Shown: piece after piece, positions 22,119 to 34,346 of the stretch
How positions within the stretch are numbered: the stretch's first letter is position 1
Layout: the number at the start of each line of letters is the position of its first letter
DNA from: Aphelocoma coerulescens
Lineage: Eukaryota; Chordata; Aves; Passeriformes; Corvidae
DNA: 64,000 nucleotides
NCBI RefSeq assembly: GCF_041296385.1
Contig: NW_027183981.1
Coordinates: 868,001-932,000 of the forward strand
Reading direction: 5' to 3'
Position numbers and translations under genes: made by a program
The notes under the pieces: generated by a model
What the model was told of the DNA's origin: nothing
What the model saw: only the letters and a program-made list of their open reading frames with translations
The model's database searches: none

Positions 22119-25100
22119 AAAGGGCAATTCAATCTCGGCCTCTATATTTTAGAAACTTTTCTGTGCGACCAGCTGCTCAAAATGTAACACTCACACTGAA
22201 CTGCATCAAACTCCCTGGACATATGCACCTTCCCTCAAAATTTATGTACCATCTTACCCTCTCACTCTCACAGAACTTAAACACCTTCAAAATGTCCAGC
22301 AGCATGTCTCAAAAAAAAAATCCATCAACAAAAACCCAGTGCTGGTTGTCATCTTCCCTTTGCAGTCTCTAAACTAGATGAAACACACTACTGATTTGCA
22401 CTTTTCTTCTCAACTTTATATATAGCATCATCAGATTCTCCCAAGGTTGCTGAGTCCCTGGCTAAAGAAAAGCATTTCCATCTTCAGTTCAGACTGAGAG
22501 ATGTGCCATGACAGAAAGCATTCGCTGACCTTCCCTCTTCCCTGGGAAACCTGATATTTGCAGTGCAATCACTTTCACACACCTTCAGTGTCTCTGAGTC
22601 CAAGCAGCTATATGTCACAGAGAAGGAAGTGTCAGGACAGAAGGCATTCCAAAAGTACTCCCTTCTCCTAGCAGCCATTAAAGCCCTCACAGAGTACTGG
22701 GACTATGCACCTTCCTTCTCACATATATGTACCTTCACATTTTTCACTCTCGGAGCTCTGTTGCAAATGTCCAGCAGCTGTTCCTGGTAAATGGGCTTAT
22801 AAGAAAAAGCCAGTCCTCAGCTGCACCTTGCTGCATGTCACCCGCACCAAACCAAATTCTGTAGTATGTACTTACCTGTGTAACCCCTTCTGCCATCATA
22901 GTTTTGGATCTTGGAGCCTAAAGCTAGACAGAATTTTTTCCATGTAGGGCTTAGTAGGATGTTGTGTGAAAACAAGTAGCTATCGAGGACCTTCCCCCTT
23001 ATGACTAGCTAACTTGAATTTGGCAGAGAACCAGTGGCAGCCATGCTCACCTTGCGACCTGTACTCTGTGAACACAACCACAGTGCTCTGCGGCTTCACT
23101 CTTCGCCTTACGCAACTTCACGCACTTTCGTTCTCCCAGAGGGCAAAATGTCCATCTACTTCTGGCATAAAACACAGTGCTGGCAGTGAAGTGTTCCAGT
23201 GCACTGCTACTGTCAAAATATGCCTCTGCCATGCATTTTCCTTCTCAGTGCTATGTACCCTTATATTCTGCCTCTCTTTTAGTCCAAATCTAAATGGAAA
23301 GCTTTTTGGCTACGTCTCGCACAGAGAACTGTAGAAGGACAACAAGCTTGGCTGGAGTTTGCTGCTGACTCATGGAAACTTGTATTTAGCACCACATTCA
23401 AGGGGCAGTCGTCTTTCCTTTACAACCTGCATAGTGCCATCAGATCATGGTGTTCTCTGCACAGTCCTTCTCAGCTGGAAGTACCACCACACACATTACA
23501 GCCTCTCAAGGACCAAAGATCCTGACAAACTTCTCGCGCAAAAAAAAGTGCCAGGAAAAAAACATGTTCTTCATTACCCTTTCTCATTGCCCTGATTGTG
23601 GTGCCGGCTTGAAAGTCTAGGATATAGAAAGAAGAATCTAGCAACTTCTTCTCTCCTTGCACATATAACTGGGGAAAACCAGTGCACAGCACACTGTGGA
23701 TGTGTGCAGTTAACCATACTGAAAACAGGCAAAGCTGAAGGCCATCAGTGGGCTTCTCTTCTTAAAGCTGTTTTATGGGAAGAGCTGCGGGCTGTTCCAA
23801 GGTTTGAATCAGGGGCTTTTGAGAGTGAATAATGGGACACTCTAGCTAGTTAGAAGGAAGGAACATGGCTCTAGAGCGTGGTGTCTACTCGAAAGGCTTC
23901 CATGAGGAGGTGTAATGCAGAAAGAGCTTCTGTGCTGACATCTTTTTCTCTGTGCGAAATGGGCACTTGGCGATGCTGAAAGCTGAGGATGGTACTAAGC
24001 TGAACTTGAAAGTGCAGCAGCACACCATTAGGTGTGTGCAGTTTACAGACGGCAAACAGTTGTGCATGCCACTTGAATGCCCTCTGTGAGTGCAAGTTAG
24101 CAAATGTAATTGGGAAACTCAGAGGAAGTAGCTTCGCGCACTTTGATTCTCCCAGAGTGCAGAATGCCCATCTACTTCTCGCACAGAACACTGGGCCAGC
24201 ATAGAAATCGTCCAGCATGCATAAGGTGAAGAATGAAGCTACAGAGCACTGTGCTTGTATGCACAGTGTAGAGAACTGGAAAGTTCCGGCCAAAAGCTCG
24301 TTCACAGTCCATGTCGGTTTTAAATGCTCTTGTTGCTTCAACATGTAACTCGCACACGTTGAACTACTTCACACAACCTGGAGATACGCACTTTCATACA
24401 CCTTCAAGTTTACAGAGTCCAAGCAGCTATACCTCCACAGAGAAGTAAGCATCAAAACAGAAGGCTTTCCTAAATTGCTTGCTTCTCTTAGCTGCCTTTA
24501 AACTGCACATAACACTGCAGCTTTGTACCTTCTCAGATAGACGTGCCATCATATTTTTCACTCTTGCAGCTCTGTTGCAAACGTCCAGCATCTCCTCCCA
24601 TCAAATAGGCTCTAGAAAAAGAAGAAGCTAGTGCTGGGCTGCACCTTCTTTGTGCCGCATGTCAGCCACACAAAACATGATTCTGCACTATATACTTACC
24701 TTCACAGCTTTTTCTGCTATCATAGTTCTTGAATCTTGGAGTCTATAGCTAAACAGAGCTGTTTCCACATAAGGCTCAGGTAGGAATATGTACAAGCACA
24801 GGTAGCTCTGGCAGACTTTCCCCCTTACTATTGATAACGTGAATTCGCAGGCTATCCATTGGCAATCACGCTCCTCTTGAAATCTGTACGGTGCTCACAC
24901 CATCACAGTGCTCTGCAGTTTCATTCTCAGCCTTCCAAAGCATCATGTTTTTTCTTCCTCCTGGAGTGCCAAGTGTCCACCTACTTCTCACGCAGAACAC
25001 AATTGCGTACGAAAGGACATGGACATGTTGGTCTATGCAAATTTGAAAGTGTGTGACCTTACCTGAAGTCAAGCAGAAAATTTCAGAGCAGCAGAATTCA

Positions 25101-27415
25101 ATAGGAAAGAGCATTCCACTTGTGGAATGAATATATGTTTCCACACCTAAAGTGCATGGTTCAATGAAGCTCTTAGTCTTGGCACAGTTATCTGTGCTAG
25201 AAGTAGCTGAAATTTTTTGGTTTAGGTTCAGACTGCAAGAGAAACAAATTGTAATTGTACATAAAACTGAGAAGTAAAGTGCACGGCCCAGGCGTGTTTT
25301 GGCAGTAGCAGTGGGCTAGACTGCTTCTGTGCTGGCACAATGTTCTGTGCAAAAAGTAGATGGATGTTTCTCCTTCCAGGAGAAGGAAAGTGCATGAAGT
25401 TGCATAAGGCGAAGAATGAAGCCGCAGAGCACAGTGGTTGTGTTCACAGCATACAGGCTGCAAAATGAGCATGGCTGCCCCTGGTTTGTCTGGCAAATTC
25501 AGGTGATCAACCATAAGGGGAAATTCTATGAAAGCTACCTGGTCTGGTGCACATTTCTGTCTGAGCCCTAGTGGAAACAATCCCATTTAGCCTTAGGCTC
25601 CAAGATCCAGAGAATAGGATGGTAGATGCAGCAGAGGAGGAAAGTACCTAGTACAATGTTGAGTTTGATGGGACTTACATGTGGCAAGTGGAAGGTGCAG
25701 CTGAGCAGTGGCTTTTTCTTCTAGAGCTTGTCTATGGGAGCAGCTGCTGAATGTATGAAAGGGATCTGTGAGAGTGGAAAAATCTGACGGCATGTATATG
25801 TGAGAAAGAAGGTGCATAGCGCCAGTAGGCTGTGGGCACTTTAAAGGCTGCTGGGAGAAGGGTGTAATTTAAGTAACCTTCTGTACCTACACTTAGAGGT
25901 GTGTGAGATATAACTGGTTTGACTCTGAAAGTGTGTGAAGATAATTGCACTGCGTATTTGAGTTTTCACAGGTAAGACGGAATATCAGGTCAACTGCTTC
26001 CTGTCCTGGCACATCTGTCAGTCCGAACTGCAGCTGGGAACACTTCAGTTTAGCCACGACACACTGAGACAATGTGATGTTACCTAGTGTTGAGAAGGAA
26101 AGTGTTGCTCACTAGTGTATTTGTTGTAGTTTACAGACTGCAAGGGGAAGATGAAGGCCAGCACTGGTATCTTGTTCTAGGACCTTTTCTTTGTGAGCAG
26201 ATGTGGGCCGTTTTGAAGATGTTTGGAATCTGCAAGAGTGAGCAAGTTGGATGGTACATAGAGTTTGAGGGAAGGTCCATATCTCCAGGGAGTTTGATGC
26301 AGTTGAAGGTTGCGTGTTGAGCCAACAAGAGAAAGGGAGAGGTAATTTAGGAATATGTTCTGTTTGACACTTACCTCTCTGTGGAGATATAGTTGGAGTC
26401 TGTAACCCTGAACGTATGAAAGTGCGTATCTCCAGGTTATGTGATGGAGTTGAATGGGTTCTCAGCTGGCAGTAATTGTGAACCAGCTTTTGACTGGACT
26501 TTTGCAATTTTGTCCTTGGGGTTCCAATATGATTGTAAATAGCTGAGAAGGAACAGGGGTAGATGGATGCTGTGGTGTGCAGTTTGAAAGCTGGTTATCC
26601 AGCAAATGTTTCCTTCCTGGCACGGGAAATCTTCTTGTCCCTTGATTGTTGCATTTCTAATGGATAGTGAAGTTTCTTCTTATTGGCATCTTGAATCTCC
26701 CGTAGAGACCTCCAGCATTCGCTGCCTTTAACAAAACGTCATAGAACAAAAGTGGCAGTGCTGGGTATCACTTCTCTTATGCAGCTTTAAAACTGCACAA
26801 CATGCATTAGTATCACACTTTTTTTTTTTTTCTGCTGCATACACCTTTATATTTTTACTTCCTCACTGAGCCCAGCTTCCTCATTTTCTTCTGGAAAAAT
26901 AGACTGGGTTTCCCATTCACTTTGAAAGCTATCAACAACATGCAAATGGGGTTGAGGGTCTTTCCTATAAAGCTAAATGTACTATTACTTTTTTTACTTC
27001 AATCATGCAGAGTTCCTGAGCCCAAACTATCTGTATCAAGAGGAAATATTGGTCCCAAATTGTGCCCGGTCAGAAAGCTGTTTCTGTCTCCATCTTGAAT
27101 TCACATCCTGTGAAAAGCAAAACATGCCCTGGAGTTGTGCACTTTCCTGCTCGGTTACATGTCCCATCACATTCCTTCACTCTTGCCGAGCCCAGCTTCA
27201 AAACTTACTATATCTCTTACCAAAGCTCCGAGAACAAGAAGTAAGCACAGGCCCTGAGTTTCCCATTGCAACTTATAAAGTGCAGCACACACAGGTCAAT
27301 GGACGCCCGCGCACTGTCGGTCTCACAGAGTCCAGTAACAAAACTAGGGATGTTTAGCTGTTGGTCCTAGAGAAAAGGTTATAGAAAAAAGGGGCTGCTC
27401 TAGCATTCACTTTTC
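22119..27415. repeat. spacer of large inverted repeat: degenerate ~150-170-bp satellite in both orientations
   Basis: Recurring words include TTCTCCCAGAG, ATGTCCATCTACTTCT, GAGTCCAAGCAGCTAT, TTTTCACTCT.G.AGCTCTGTTGCAAA and GCAG.C.TTAAA.TGCACA. They run forward at 22.2-23.3 and 24.4-25.0 kb, and inverted in several blocks, clearest at 23.9-24.1 and 25.3-26.5 kb. No frame longer than about 157 codons and none protein-like. No conventional gene was seen in these 5.3 kb. Confidence 0.65.
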
Positions 27416-28733
27416 TTTTGCAGCCTACAAACTGCACAGACAACAATGAGAGGATTCCTCTTCGTCCCCAGCTCATATGCAGGATGACATCCTTTTATGT
27501 CTCCAAGAGGCAGGATGCACAGCGGAGCTCTTCCACCAACTGCTCCCACACGACTGGGGCCGCGCCAGCCAAGCGCTCTTGGCTTTTTGCCGGGCACTGT
27601 CAGCGCTCATGGAAACAACCACACGATAGCGCTGCAGACTCGCAAAAGAAGGCCAAGCACCTGGCCCAGCTCCAAACCACCCCAAGGGCAGACAGAGGCA
27701 ACTTGCAAACGGCCCTGCACTCAAATCAACCGTGTCAGGACAAAAACATTGCCCTCATCTTCCCCTTCCAAGAGCACACTCTTCTTTACACCACACTCCA
27801 AGAGCCAGACAAACCTCTTTGGCCCAAACAAATTTTTTGCCTCTCGCAGAGTCCGCCCACCAACTTGAAACCATCTGGCAAAAAGCAGAGCTCACAACAG
27901 TGCCAGCTGAGGAAGATCTTGCTGCCTACAACTTCAACTGCACCCCTCAAACTAGCAGCACACACGCTGCTCTCGGCACTTTCCTTCTCAGCTCTAGGTC
28001 TCACAGAGTCAGGGTCCAAACAGAACAGCACCAGGGACTGCTCACACACAAAAGGTGAGAGGACAAAAAGCTCAACAGCTCGGCTTTTGCATTCTCACTG
28101 CAACACTTCAACAGCTCTAACCCAGAGACCTGCCTATTGGCAAAAGCCATTAAATTCACTAAGACCACCCATTGTGCACATTTAAACTTGCTTGCTTTGC
28201 CAAAGAGAGGAACTAGAAGCCCATCTCAACAGAAATGGCATGCCCTCCTCCAAAATAAAAAACATCCATGGGCTGATCCCATACAAAGGTGCCAGAACAC
28301 TGTTCCTGGGCATTACCTGCCCAGGACACTAGATCAGCTGCACACCAAGACTCAGCATAGCTGCTTACTTCGTCCAAAAGGTGTGGGTTGCCAGAATTTC
28401 AGAGGGCCACCTCTGAGAAGTGGAAACCACGTGCCAGATTGAATCTTTCAGGAGACCACCTTCCAAGGATGAATATGGATTCCATCATTGTACAAAGTGA
28501 GGTGGTGCGTCTACACCAAATGCACCCCGACAGAAAGCTGCTGCCACCCTTGACCTCCACGAGGCAGCTTCTTCTCTGCACCTCCAACACTGGGGCTACA
28601 CGTGCTTTCCTTCCCATGAAAAACATTGCCATTCTCAGTCGGGATCTTATGAAGGAAAAGTTGCATACCACTTTCAGTATTGAATCCGTCCAACAATTGC
28701 TCCTACGTGGAAGGGGCCAGGGCAGAAATATCT
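27416..28733 (+). repeat. right arm of large inverted repeat (uninterrupted)
   Basis: Mirror of 20366-22118 without the solo LTR. The inner edge is at a T-run before GCAGCCTACAAACTGC. The outer edge is at GGGCAGAAATATCT, after which the arms differ for about 130 bases before a diverged match resumes (28880-29160 against about 20240-19940). Carries the same 255-codon frame at 27418-28185, plus. Confidence 0.93.
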
Positions 28734-29052
28734 GGATATTTCTTCTTGCTTTCCTTTGTCTACCCCTCCTTATCTCTGCCTTGCCTACACAACACTGGAT
28801 TTCTCTGTTCTGCCTTGCCTTTCCTACAGATTTCTGTAGCTAGACTATTCCTCCCCATGGTACCTTAACATCAGATTCACCATCACAGGGACTACATCTT
28901 TTGCTTTCCAAGGAAAGGCACTCTGAGTCACTGGTCCTTGTCTTGCCTTCAGTGCCTTTCCGGTTTTTTCCTAGCTTACTCTTGCTTTCCCTTCCCTTGC
29001 CTACCTATGTTTTGCCTTGCCCTGCCTGCCATTCACTTGCTTTTTTTTGCCT
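28734..29052 (+). repeat. CCTTG-oriented satellite segment
   Basis: Pentamer-like CTTGCC sequence, partly a diverged inverted match of 20050-20240. Ends at a palindromic switch TTGCCTTGCCTGCATGGAAG. Confidence 0.7.
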
Positions 29053-31632
29053 TGCCTGCATGGAAGGCAAGGCACTGGAAACCAAGTCTAGGCAATTGTA
29101 GGCAAGTCAAGGGAGAGGTAGGCAAGGCCAGAGCAGTGAGGGGAAAGCAAATCGAGTGGTACGTGAGAGAAGCCACAGGTGTTGTAGGCAAGGCTGGGCA
29201 TCAGAAGGTAAGTCCAGTGTTTGTTTGGCCAGACAGGGACAGGAAGGGCTCGGAAAGGCAAGACCAGGCAAGAAAGGGGAGGACATGTCAAGGAAGGGAA
29301 TGGATATGCAAGGCAATGCAAGGCAAGGGACGCGTTAACAAGGCAAATCAAGAACACAGAAGGGGTGGTAAGGCAAGGCAAGGGAGGGATAGGAAAGCAA
29401 ACCAAGTCACAGGAGAGGAAGGCATGGCATTGCAATGCCAAGGAAGAAGGCTGTAGGCAGGGGTTGGGTCTGAAAGGCAGTTCAAGGCAAGGTAGTGGTA
29501 CACAAAAGAAGGCCAGAAATCTGTAGAAAAGGCAAGGCAGAACAGAGAAATCCAGTGTTGTGTAGGCAAGGCAGAGATAAGGAGGGGTAGACAAAGGAAA
29601 GCAAGGCCAAGTTGGAAAGGGGCACTACTGTCAAGGAGAGTTATGCAAAGCAATGCAAGGCAATGGAAGGGTAGGTAGGTCAAGGGAAAGCCATGGAGTG
29701 TAAATTAAAACAAGACAAGAAGACAGATGGGTCAGTAAGACAAGGCAACACGGGTGCAGGAAAGGCAATGATTGGATAAGCAAGGCAATGCAAGTCAAAG
29801 TGAGGTAGGCCTGGCTAAGCTAAGCCAGGGAAAAAAGTTGTAGGCAGGTCAAGGTGGGGGGATGGGCATGCAAGGGAATACAAGGGAAAGGAGGGGTAGC
29901 AAGGCAAGGCAATTTTTGGCTTTGCAAGGCAAGGCAGGTGAGATGCAGGCAAGGCAAAGAGAGCCCTAGGAAGAGTTGGCAAGACAAGGCCAGGAAACAA
30001 GGGATGAGGAAGTCAAGATGGGAGATGGGTGAGCAAGGAAATGCAAGGCAATGGAGAGGTGGGAAGGGCAAGTTAAACACACAGAGGTGCCCGTAAGGCA
30101 ATGCATGGCTGGGCTCTTTTAGGCAAGGAAATACAAGGCAAGGAATGATCAGGTATGGCAAGGAAATACAAAATTGGTTAGGCAATACAAGGCAAGTGAA
30201 AGAAGTGGGAGGGAAGGCAGGCAAGACAAGTGAGGGGACAGCAAAGCAAGGCAATGGAGTGGTAGTCAAGAGAAGGTTTCAGAAGCTGTAGTCAAGGCAG
30301 GGCATAGGAAGGTAAGTCTGGTGATGGTAGGCCAGTCAGGGACAGGGAGGGCTAGGCAAGGCAAGGCCAGGCAAGAAAGGGGCAGGCAAGTCAAGGCAAG
30401 GTCTGGGTAGGAAGGGAAAGGCAAGGTGGGGAAGTGGTCAGTAAGGCAATGTAAGTTTGGGGCATGCAAGGCAGGGTAAGGGTAGGCAAGACAAATGAAG
30501 GAAATTAAGGGAAAGACAAGCCAAAGCAATGACACAGAAGGAGGCGGGGTAAGGCAAAGGCAGAGAAGGATAGAAAAGGATAGAAAAGGATAGAAAAGGC
30601 AAGGCTAGCCAAAGGAGAGGAATGCAAGGTGAGGCAAGATCTGGGAAGAGAAGGCTAGGCAGTTAAAGGCCAGGGACAGGTATGAATGGCAATGCAAAGA
30701 ATGACACAGATGTGCAAGGCAAGACAAGGCAAGGGATGGAGAGGAATGGCAAGGAAAAGCAAGGTTTGGTAGGAATGGCAAGGCAAGGCAATGGAGTCAT
30801 AGGCAAGAGAAGGCCCAGAATTTGTAGGCATGGCAGGCCAGAGGAAGGCAAGTCCAGTGATAGCTAGGAAAGAGAAGTCAATGTCAGGGCAGTAAAGCCA
30901 AAGCAAGGAGATGGAAGAAAGGGGTAGGCAAATCAAGATGGGAGATGAGTAGGAAGTTCAGGGAAGGGAAGTTCTGAGTAGGGAAGGGAAGTTCAGGGAA
31001 GTAAAGTTCAAGAAACTTCATGGAAATTCAGGGAAGTTCAGGGAAGTTCTGGGAAGGGAAGCTCTGGGAATGGAAGTTCTGGGAATTTCAGGACATGGAA
31101 GGTGTAGGGAAGGTCAAGGCAAGGGAAGGTGAGGCAAGGCAAGGCAATGCAAGGCGTACGAAGGGAAGGCCTGGGATGTATTTACAAGACAAGGTTGAGG
31201 GAGGCAAGGCAAGGCAAGTCAAATGCGTGGTTTGCAAGGCAAAGCAAGGGCAGTACAAAAAGAATAGGAAAGTTCAGGTGGGTGGTGGGTGAGTAAGACA
31301 ATGCAAGGCAAAGGAGTGGTAGTTGGGGCAAGGGAAGGACTTACTGTGAATGACAGTAAGGTACAGCTGGGGTGGGCAAGCCAAGGCAAGTCAAAGAAGG
31401 AGCAAGCAAGGCAAGGCAGGGCCAGGCAAAAGGGGCAGGGAAGTCGAGGTATGGGAAGGGAGAGAAAGCCAATGGAGTGGTAGGAAGAGCAAGGTAGGGA
31501 CCCCAAATATTCAGTAAGGGAATGCAAGGTTGGGGTAGGCAAAGCCAGGCAAACCTAAGGAGGGACAGGCCTAAGGCAAGGCCAGGGAAGAAAGGGGTAG
31601 GGAGGTAAAGGTGGAGGATGGGCATGGAAGGC
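29053..31632 (-). repeat. long CAAGG-oriented satellite
   Basis: About 2.6 kb dominated by GGCAAGGCAAGG and GGCAATGCAAGG words with A-rich variation, including a GGAAGTTCAGGGAAGTTC run at 30955-31100. Strongly strand-asymmetric (purine-rich plus strand). Open frames here are artefacts of the repeat. Confidence 0.85.
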
Positions 31633-32149
31633 CAATGCATGTATTGCCCTTCATGCCCATCCCCTCCTTTGTCTCGTTTGTTCCTTACCTTCTGAAAACT
31701 TGTGTTGCCTTACTGGCCTCTTTCTGTCCTTGCGTGACCCCTTCCCTTGCTCTTCCTTACACTCCATTTCCTGGCATTGCCTTGCTCAGGGATCCCCCAC
31801 CTTGACTTCCCTACAGCTTTTTTTCCCTGGTCTTGCTGTGCATTGTCTGTTTCAGTTATGACACTCATTGTCTTGCCTATCTAGCACTTCCCTTGCTCTG
31901 CACACCCACCCCTTGCCTTGCCTTGCACTGCCTAGCACTCCCATATCTTGCATTGCCCTGCATGCCCGTTCCTCACTATGATGTACCCAATGATTTCTTC
32001 CCTGGACTGGCATGGCCTTACCTGCCCTTCTTCAATTTCCTTTGCCTTGCCTACCCACTGCTTGCTTTGCCTAATCAACCCCTCCATGTCCTTCCCTTGT
32101 GGTTCCTTCCCCTCTACTGCCTTGCATTGCCTGACTCGCCCACCCCCAC
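31633..32149 (+). repeat. CCTTG-oriented satellite up to the ERV2 insertion
   Basis: Orientation flips at a near-perfect palindrome (31617-31661, arms about 20 bases, GATGGGCATG...CATGCCCATC). The satellite continues beyond ERV2 at 40696. Confidence 0.8.
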
Positions 32150-32750
32150 TGCCTCTGTGTCCACTACGAGTAGGTCCAGCCACGCCCGGTCAGCTCTGGA
32201 CACAGCAGGCTGCGGGGACCAGCCTCCGGTTTAGGAGTGACCGGAGGTCTGGCTCGTGGATCCTTCCGGGGGACCACAGGGACCGAAGCAGGCGGCGGAG
32301 GAAAGGAGGCAGGCCTAGAGCAGGGTTAAGTCCAGAAGGTTTTATTGTACCTCCAGGCGGAGGTCCTCACCATCCAGGGGAGCCCAGCTCTAAGGCACCG
32401 AGCCAGGGCTGTGCAGGGGATTTTATGGGTGGGTGGCGGTCAAGGGAGGGGTTACAAAGGAACCAATAGGGAAAGAGAAGGGTAGGGCAAACAGGGTAAC
32501 AGACATTAACGAGAGCCAATAGTAACAAAGTAAGGGAGGGGCTCCACTCCCAGGACCTATCACTTGGCCTCCTGGCTAGAACTTTCTAGAAGCCTGGGAG
32601 GGGTGCCAGAGTGACAGACAGGGCCCGGGGAGGAGACAAAACCGATACATAGGGAAATTAACATAAAACAGGGAGGGCGCCAACTGGGGTAAACCAAACA
32701 TACAGAACTTAGGGGGATGCCCGGACTAAACCAACATGAACACTCCCACA
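32150..32750 (-). repeat. ERV2 3' LTR
   Basis: 601 bp, ends TG...CA (plus strand TGCCTCTGTG ... CACTCCCACA). In proviral sense it has a TATA-like CATAAAAT (32420-32427) and AATAAA (32341-32346) about 75 bases later. Identical by eye to 40095-40695. Confidence 0.97.
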
Positions 32751-32763
32751 TCTCCCCCTTTTT
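32751..32763 (-). promoter_or_regulatory. ERV2 polypurine tract
   Basis: Minus-strand AAAAAGGGGGAGA immediately before the 3' LTR; plus-strand DNA primer site. Confidence 0.85.
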
Positions 32764-32769
32764 AGTTTT

Positions 32770-34245
32770 TTAAGATGGCACAAACCTGGGTTGGGGATAA
32801 TACTCCGAATCGGGGTAAAGATCCCCAAACCCTGACATTTCAGGAGCTATTGCATCCAGTTCATAGTCTTCTGGGAGCTCCGCTTGGTTCACTTCGGGGG
32901 AGGATGCACTCCTAATCGCGCTCGTTATCAGTCCTTTCGTTAGTCCAAACATAATTATAGCAACCAATAAAATAACAAACAAAAATAGTCCAGTTCGGAG
33001 GATGGATCCGGTCCAGCCGGATAATCCCCATCCACTAAAGATGTTACTGAGCCAGTCGCCAGTCTCGTGCTGAATTTGCTTTACCATGGCCTGCATTCGG
33101 TTAATGGTTTTGTGGATGTTCTCCGCCCTTGATGACAAGTTGAGGCAGCATAGCCCTTCGAACTCCTCACACCGGTGGTCGTGGAGGAGAAGAAGGAAAT
33201 CAATGGCCGCCCTATTTTGTAGGGTGGCCTGTCTGGTCAGTTCCTCGTCTTTTAGGAGGTCGCTCAGGGCGTTTGATGTAAGGTTGGCATGCTTAGCGAC
33301 CCAACATTCTAGATGGCCTAATTCCCCTAATGCCTTGGCTGCGGCCACCCATGGCAAAAGTACGGTGATCGCAACCCCTTTTGGTCTGGACCAGTGAATG
33401 ACTTCAGAATCACACTCCTGGTCCAGTTCGGCCAATTCACGCTTTTTGAGTACCAATTCGAGGGTTTGATTCGTTTGATTTCTTTTGATTTCCCAATGGT
33501 TGACTAAAGTTTGGTTGGGTGTAAGCAGCGTCAAACGGCCAATTGTACATGGGCCTCCTAAGAGGCGAGAGGGGATGCCTGCCCACGCCCTGTCGCCGCA
33601 GATAAGAAACAATCCCCGGGGTAACCTTTTCGGGCGTGACCGATGGGGATTTTCTGTGGTCACCTTACTGACGCCCAGGCACCATTTGGCTGCGTTGTAC
33701 TCCCGGCGATTTGGGGCGATGATCTTAAACGCCTCCTGGTCCGGGGACAACCCGAATTGAAATTGGACGCAGTAGCGAGCCGGATATGACCCCAGGAGGT
33801 CTAATTCCTGGGGCTCGCTACTGGCCCTAGAAAGTCGGGGCAGCCATTTCTCGAGGGGGTTGTCAGTTTCCCGCTTCCCCCTACGGTTCCAGCTAAATGG
33901 TTTTATGGGGCGTCTCCGAGAAGGTACCCGAGGATAGAGCGGGCCGACAGGTGGCTTACTCCGGGACGGAGTTGTTGGAGCCTGCGTGGGCTCGAGCAGT
34001 TTGGAAAAGGTGACAAACTCCTCTTGCCCGAGAGGGATCCCCACTAGACACGTGGCCATGGGGTTCTGGGCCGCAGCGGTAGACAGGCAGATATGGTCCT
34101 GACCCATGGTACGTGCTAGTACTGACCAAACATTTGCTGCCGGCTGGGGAACAATCCACGCAGATGCAGGCCATGGGAGAATATGCAGAACGGTGACGAG
34201 CTGCAGGACTTCGGCAACTGTTCGGACGCGGGGCACGGGATCCAT
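32770..34245 (-). CDS. env: ERV2 envelope glycoprotein (491 aa), alpharetrovirus-like TM
   Basis: Entry glycoprotein of the provirus, presumably made from a spliced mRNA. Signal peptide about 1-29 (hydrophobic, then PASA|W). Surface part about 30-290, short for the group. An internal fusion-peptide-like block is at 291-307 (VAITVLLPWVAAAKALG). A heptad/immunosuppressive-type segment with LQNRAAIDFLLL is at 342-354, followed by CX6CC at 359-367. The membrane span is at about 419-440, with a 51-residue tail rich in Tyr and acidic residues. NXT/S sites are at 244, 256, 259, 321 and 369. Furin-type RXKR sequences occur at 122-125 and 204-207, but the residues just before the fusion block read SRPKG and are not a standard site. 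The frame is open to a TAA 19 bases from the LTR. Confidence 0.93.
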   Translation of the reverse strand: MDPVPRVRTVAEVLQLVTVLHILPWPASAWIVPQPAANVWSVLARTMGQDHICLSTAAAQNPMATCLVGIPLGQEEFVTFSKLLEPTQAPTTPSRSKPPVGPLYPRVPSRRRPIKPFSWNRRGKRETDNPLEKWLPRLSRASSEPQELDLLGSYPARYCVQFQFGLSPDQEAFKIIAPNRREYNAAKWCLGVSKVTTENPHRSRPKRLPRGLFLICGDRAWAGIPSRLLGGPCTIGRLTLLTPNQTLVNHWEIKRNQTNQTLELVLKKRELAELDQECDSEVIHWSRPKGVAITVLLPWVAAAKALGELGHLECWVAKHANLTSNALSDLLKDEELTRQATLQNRAAIDFLLLLHDHRCEEFEGLCCLNLSSRAENIHKTINRMQAMVKQIQHETGDWLSNIFSGWGLSGWTGSILRTGLFLFVILLVAIIMFGLTKGLITSAIRSASSPEVNQAELPEDYELDAIAPEMSGFGDLYPDSEYYPQPRFVPS

Positions 34246-34346
34246 CTCCGATATCTTCTGAACTGAAACAGACTCACAACAGAAACATTAAAATTGGGAA
34301 TCCTCAACTGGGGTAACTGGGGCTTGGGGCTCAGAGAGGGACACGG
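34246..34346 (-). other. ERV2 pol-env gap
   Basis: About 100 bases between the pol stop and the env start. It may include the env splice acceptor region; none is assigned. Confidence 0.4.

Noticed and set aside
22484..27357. Short frames in the palindrome spacer as a gene cluster
   Set aside because: They follow the degenerate ~150-170-bp satellite, occur on both strands and share no protein signature.
28734..32149. CAAGG/CCTTG repeats as telomeric sequence
   Set aside because: The motif is not TTAGGG and is interspersed with A- or T-rich variation; it is an interstitial satellite.
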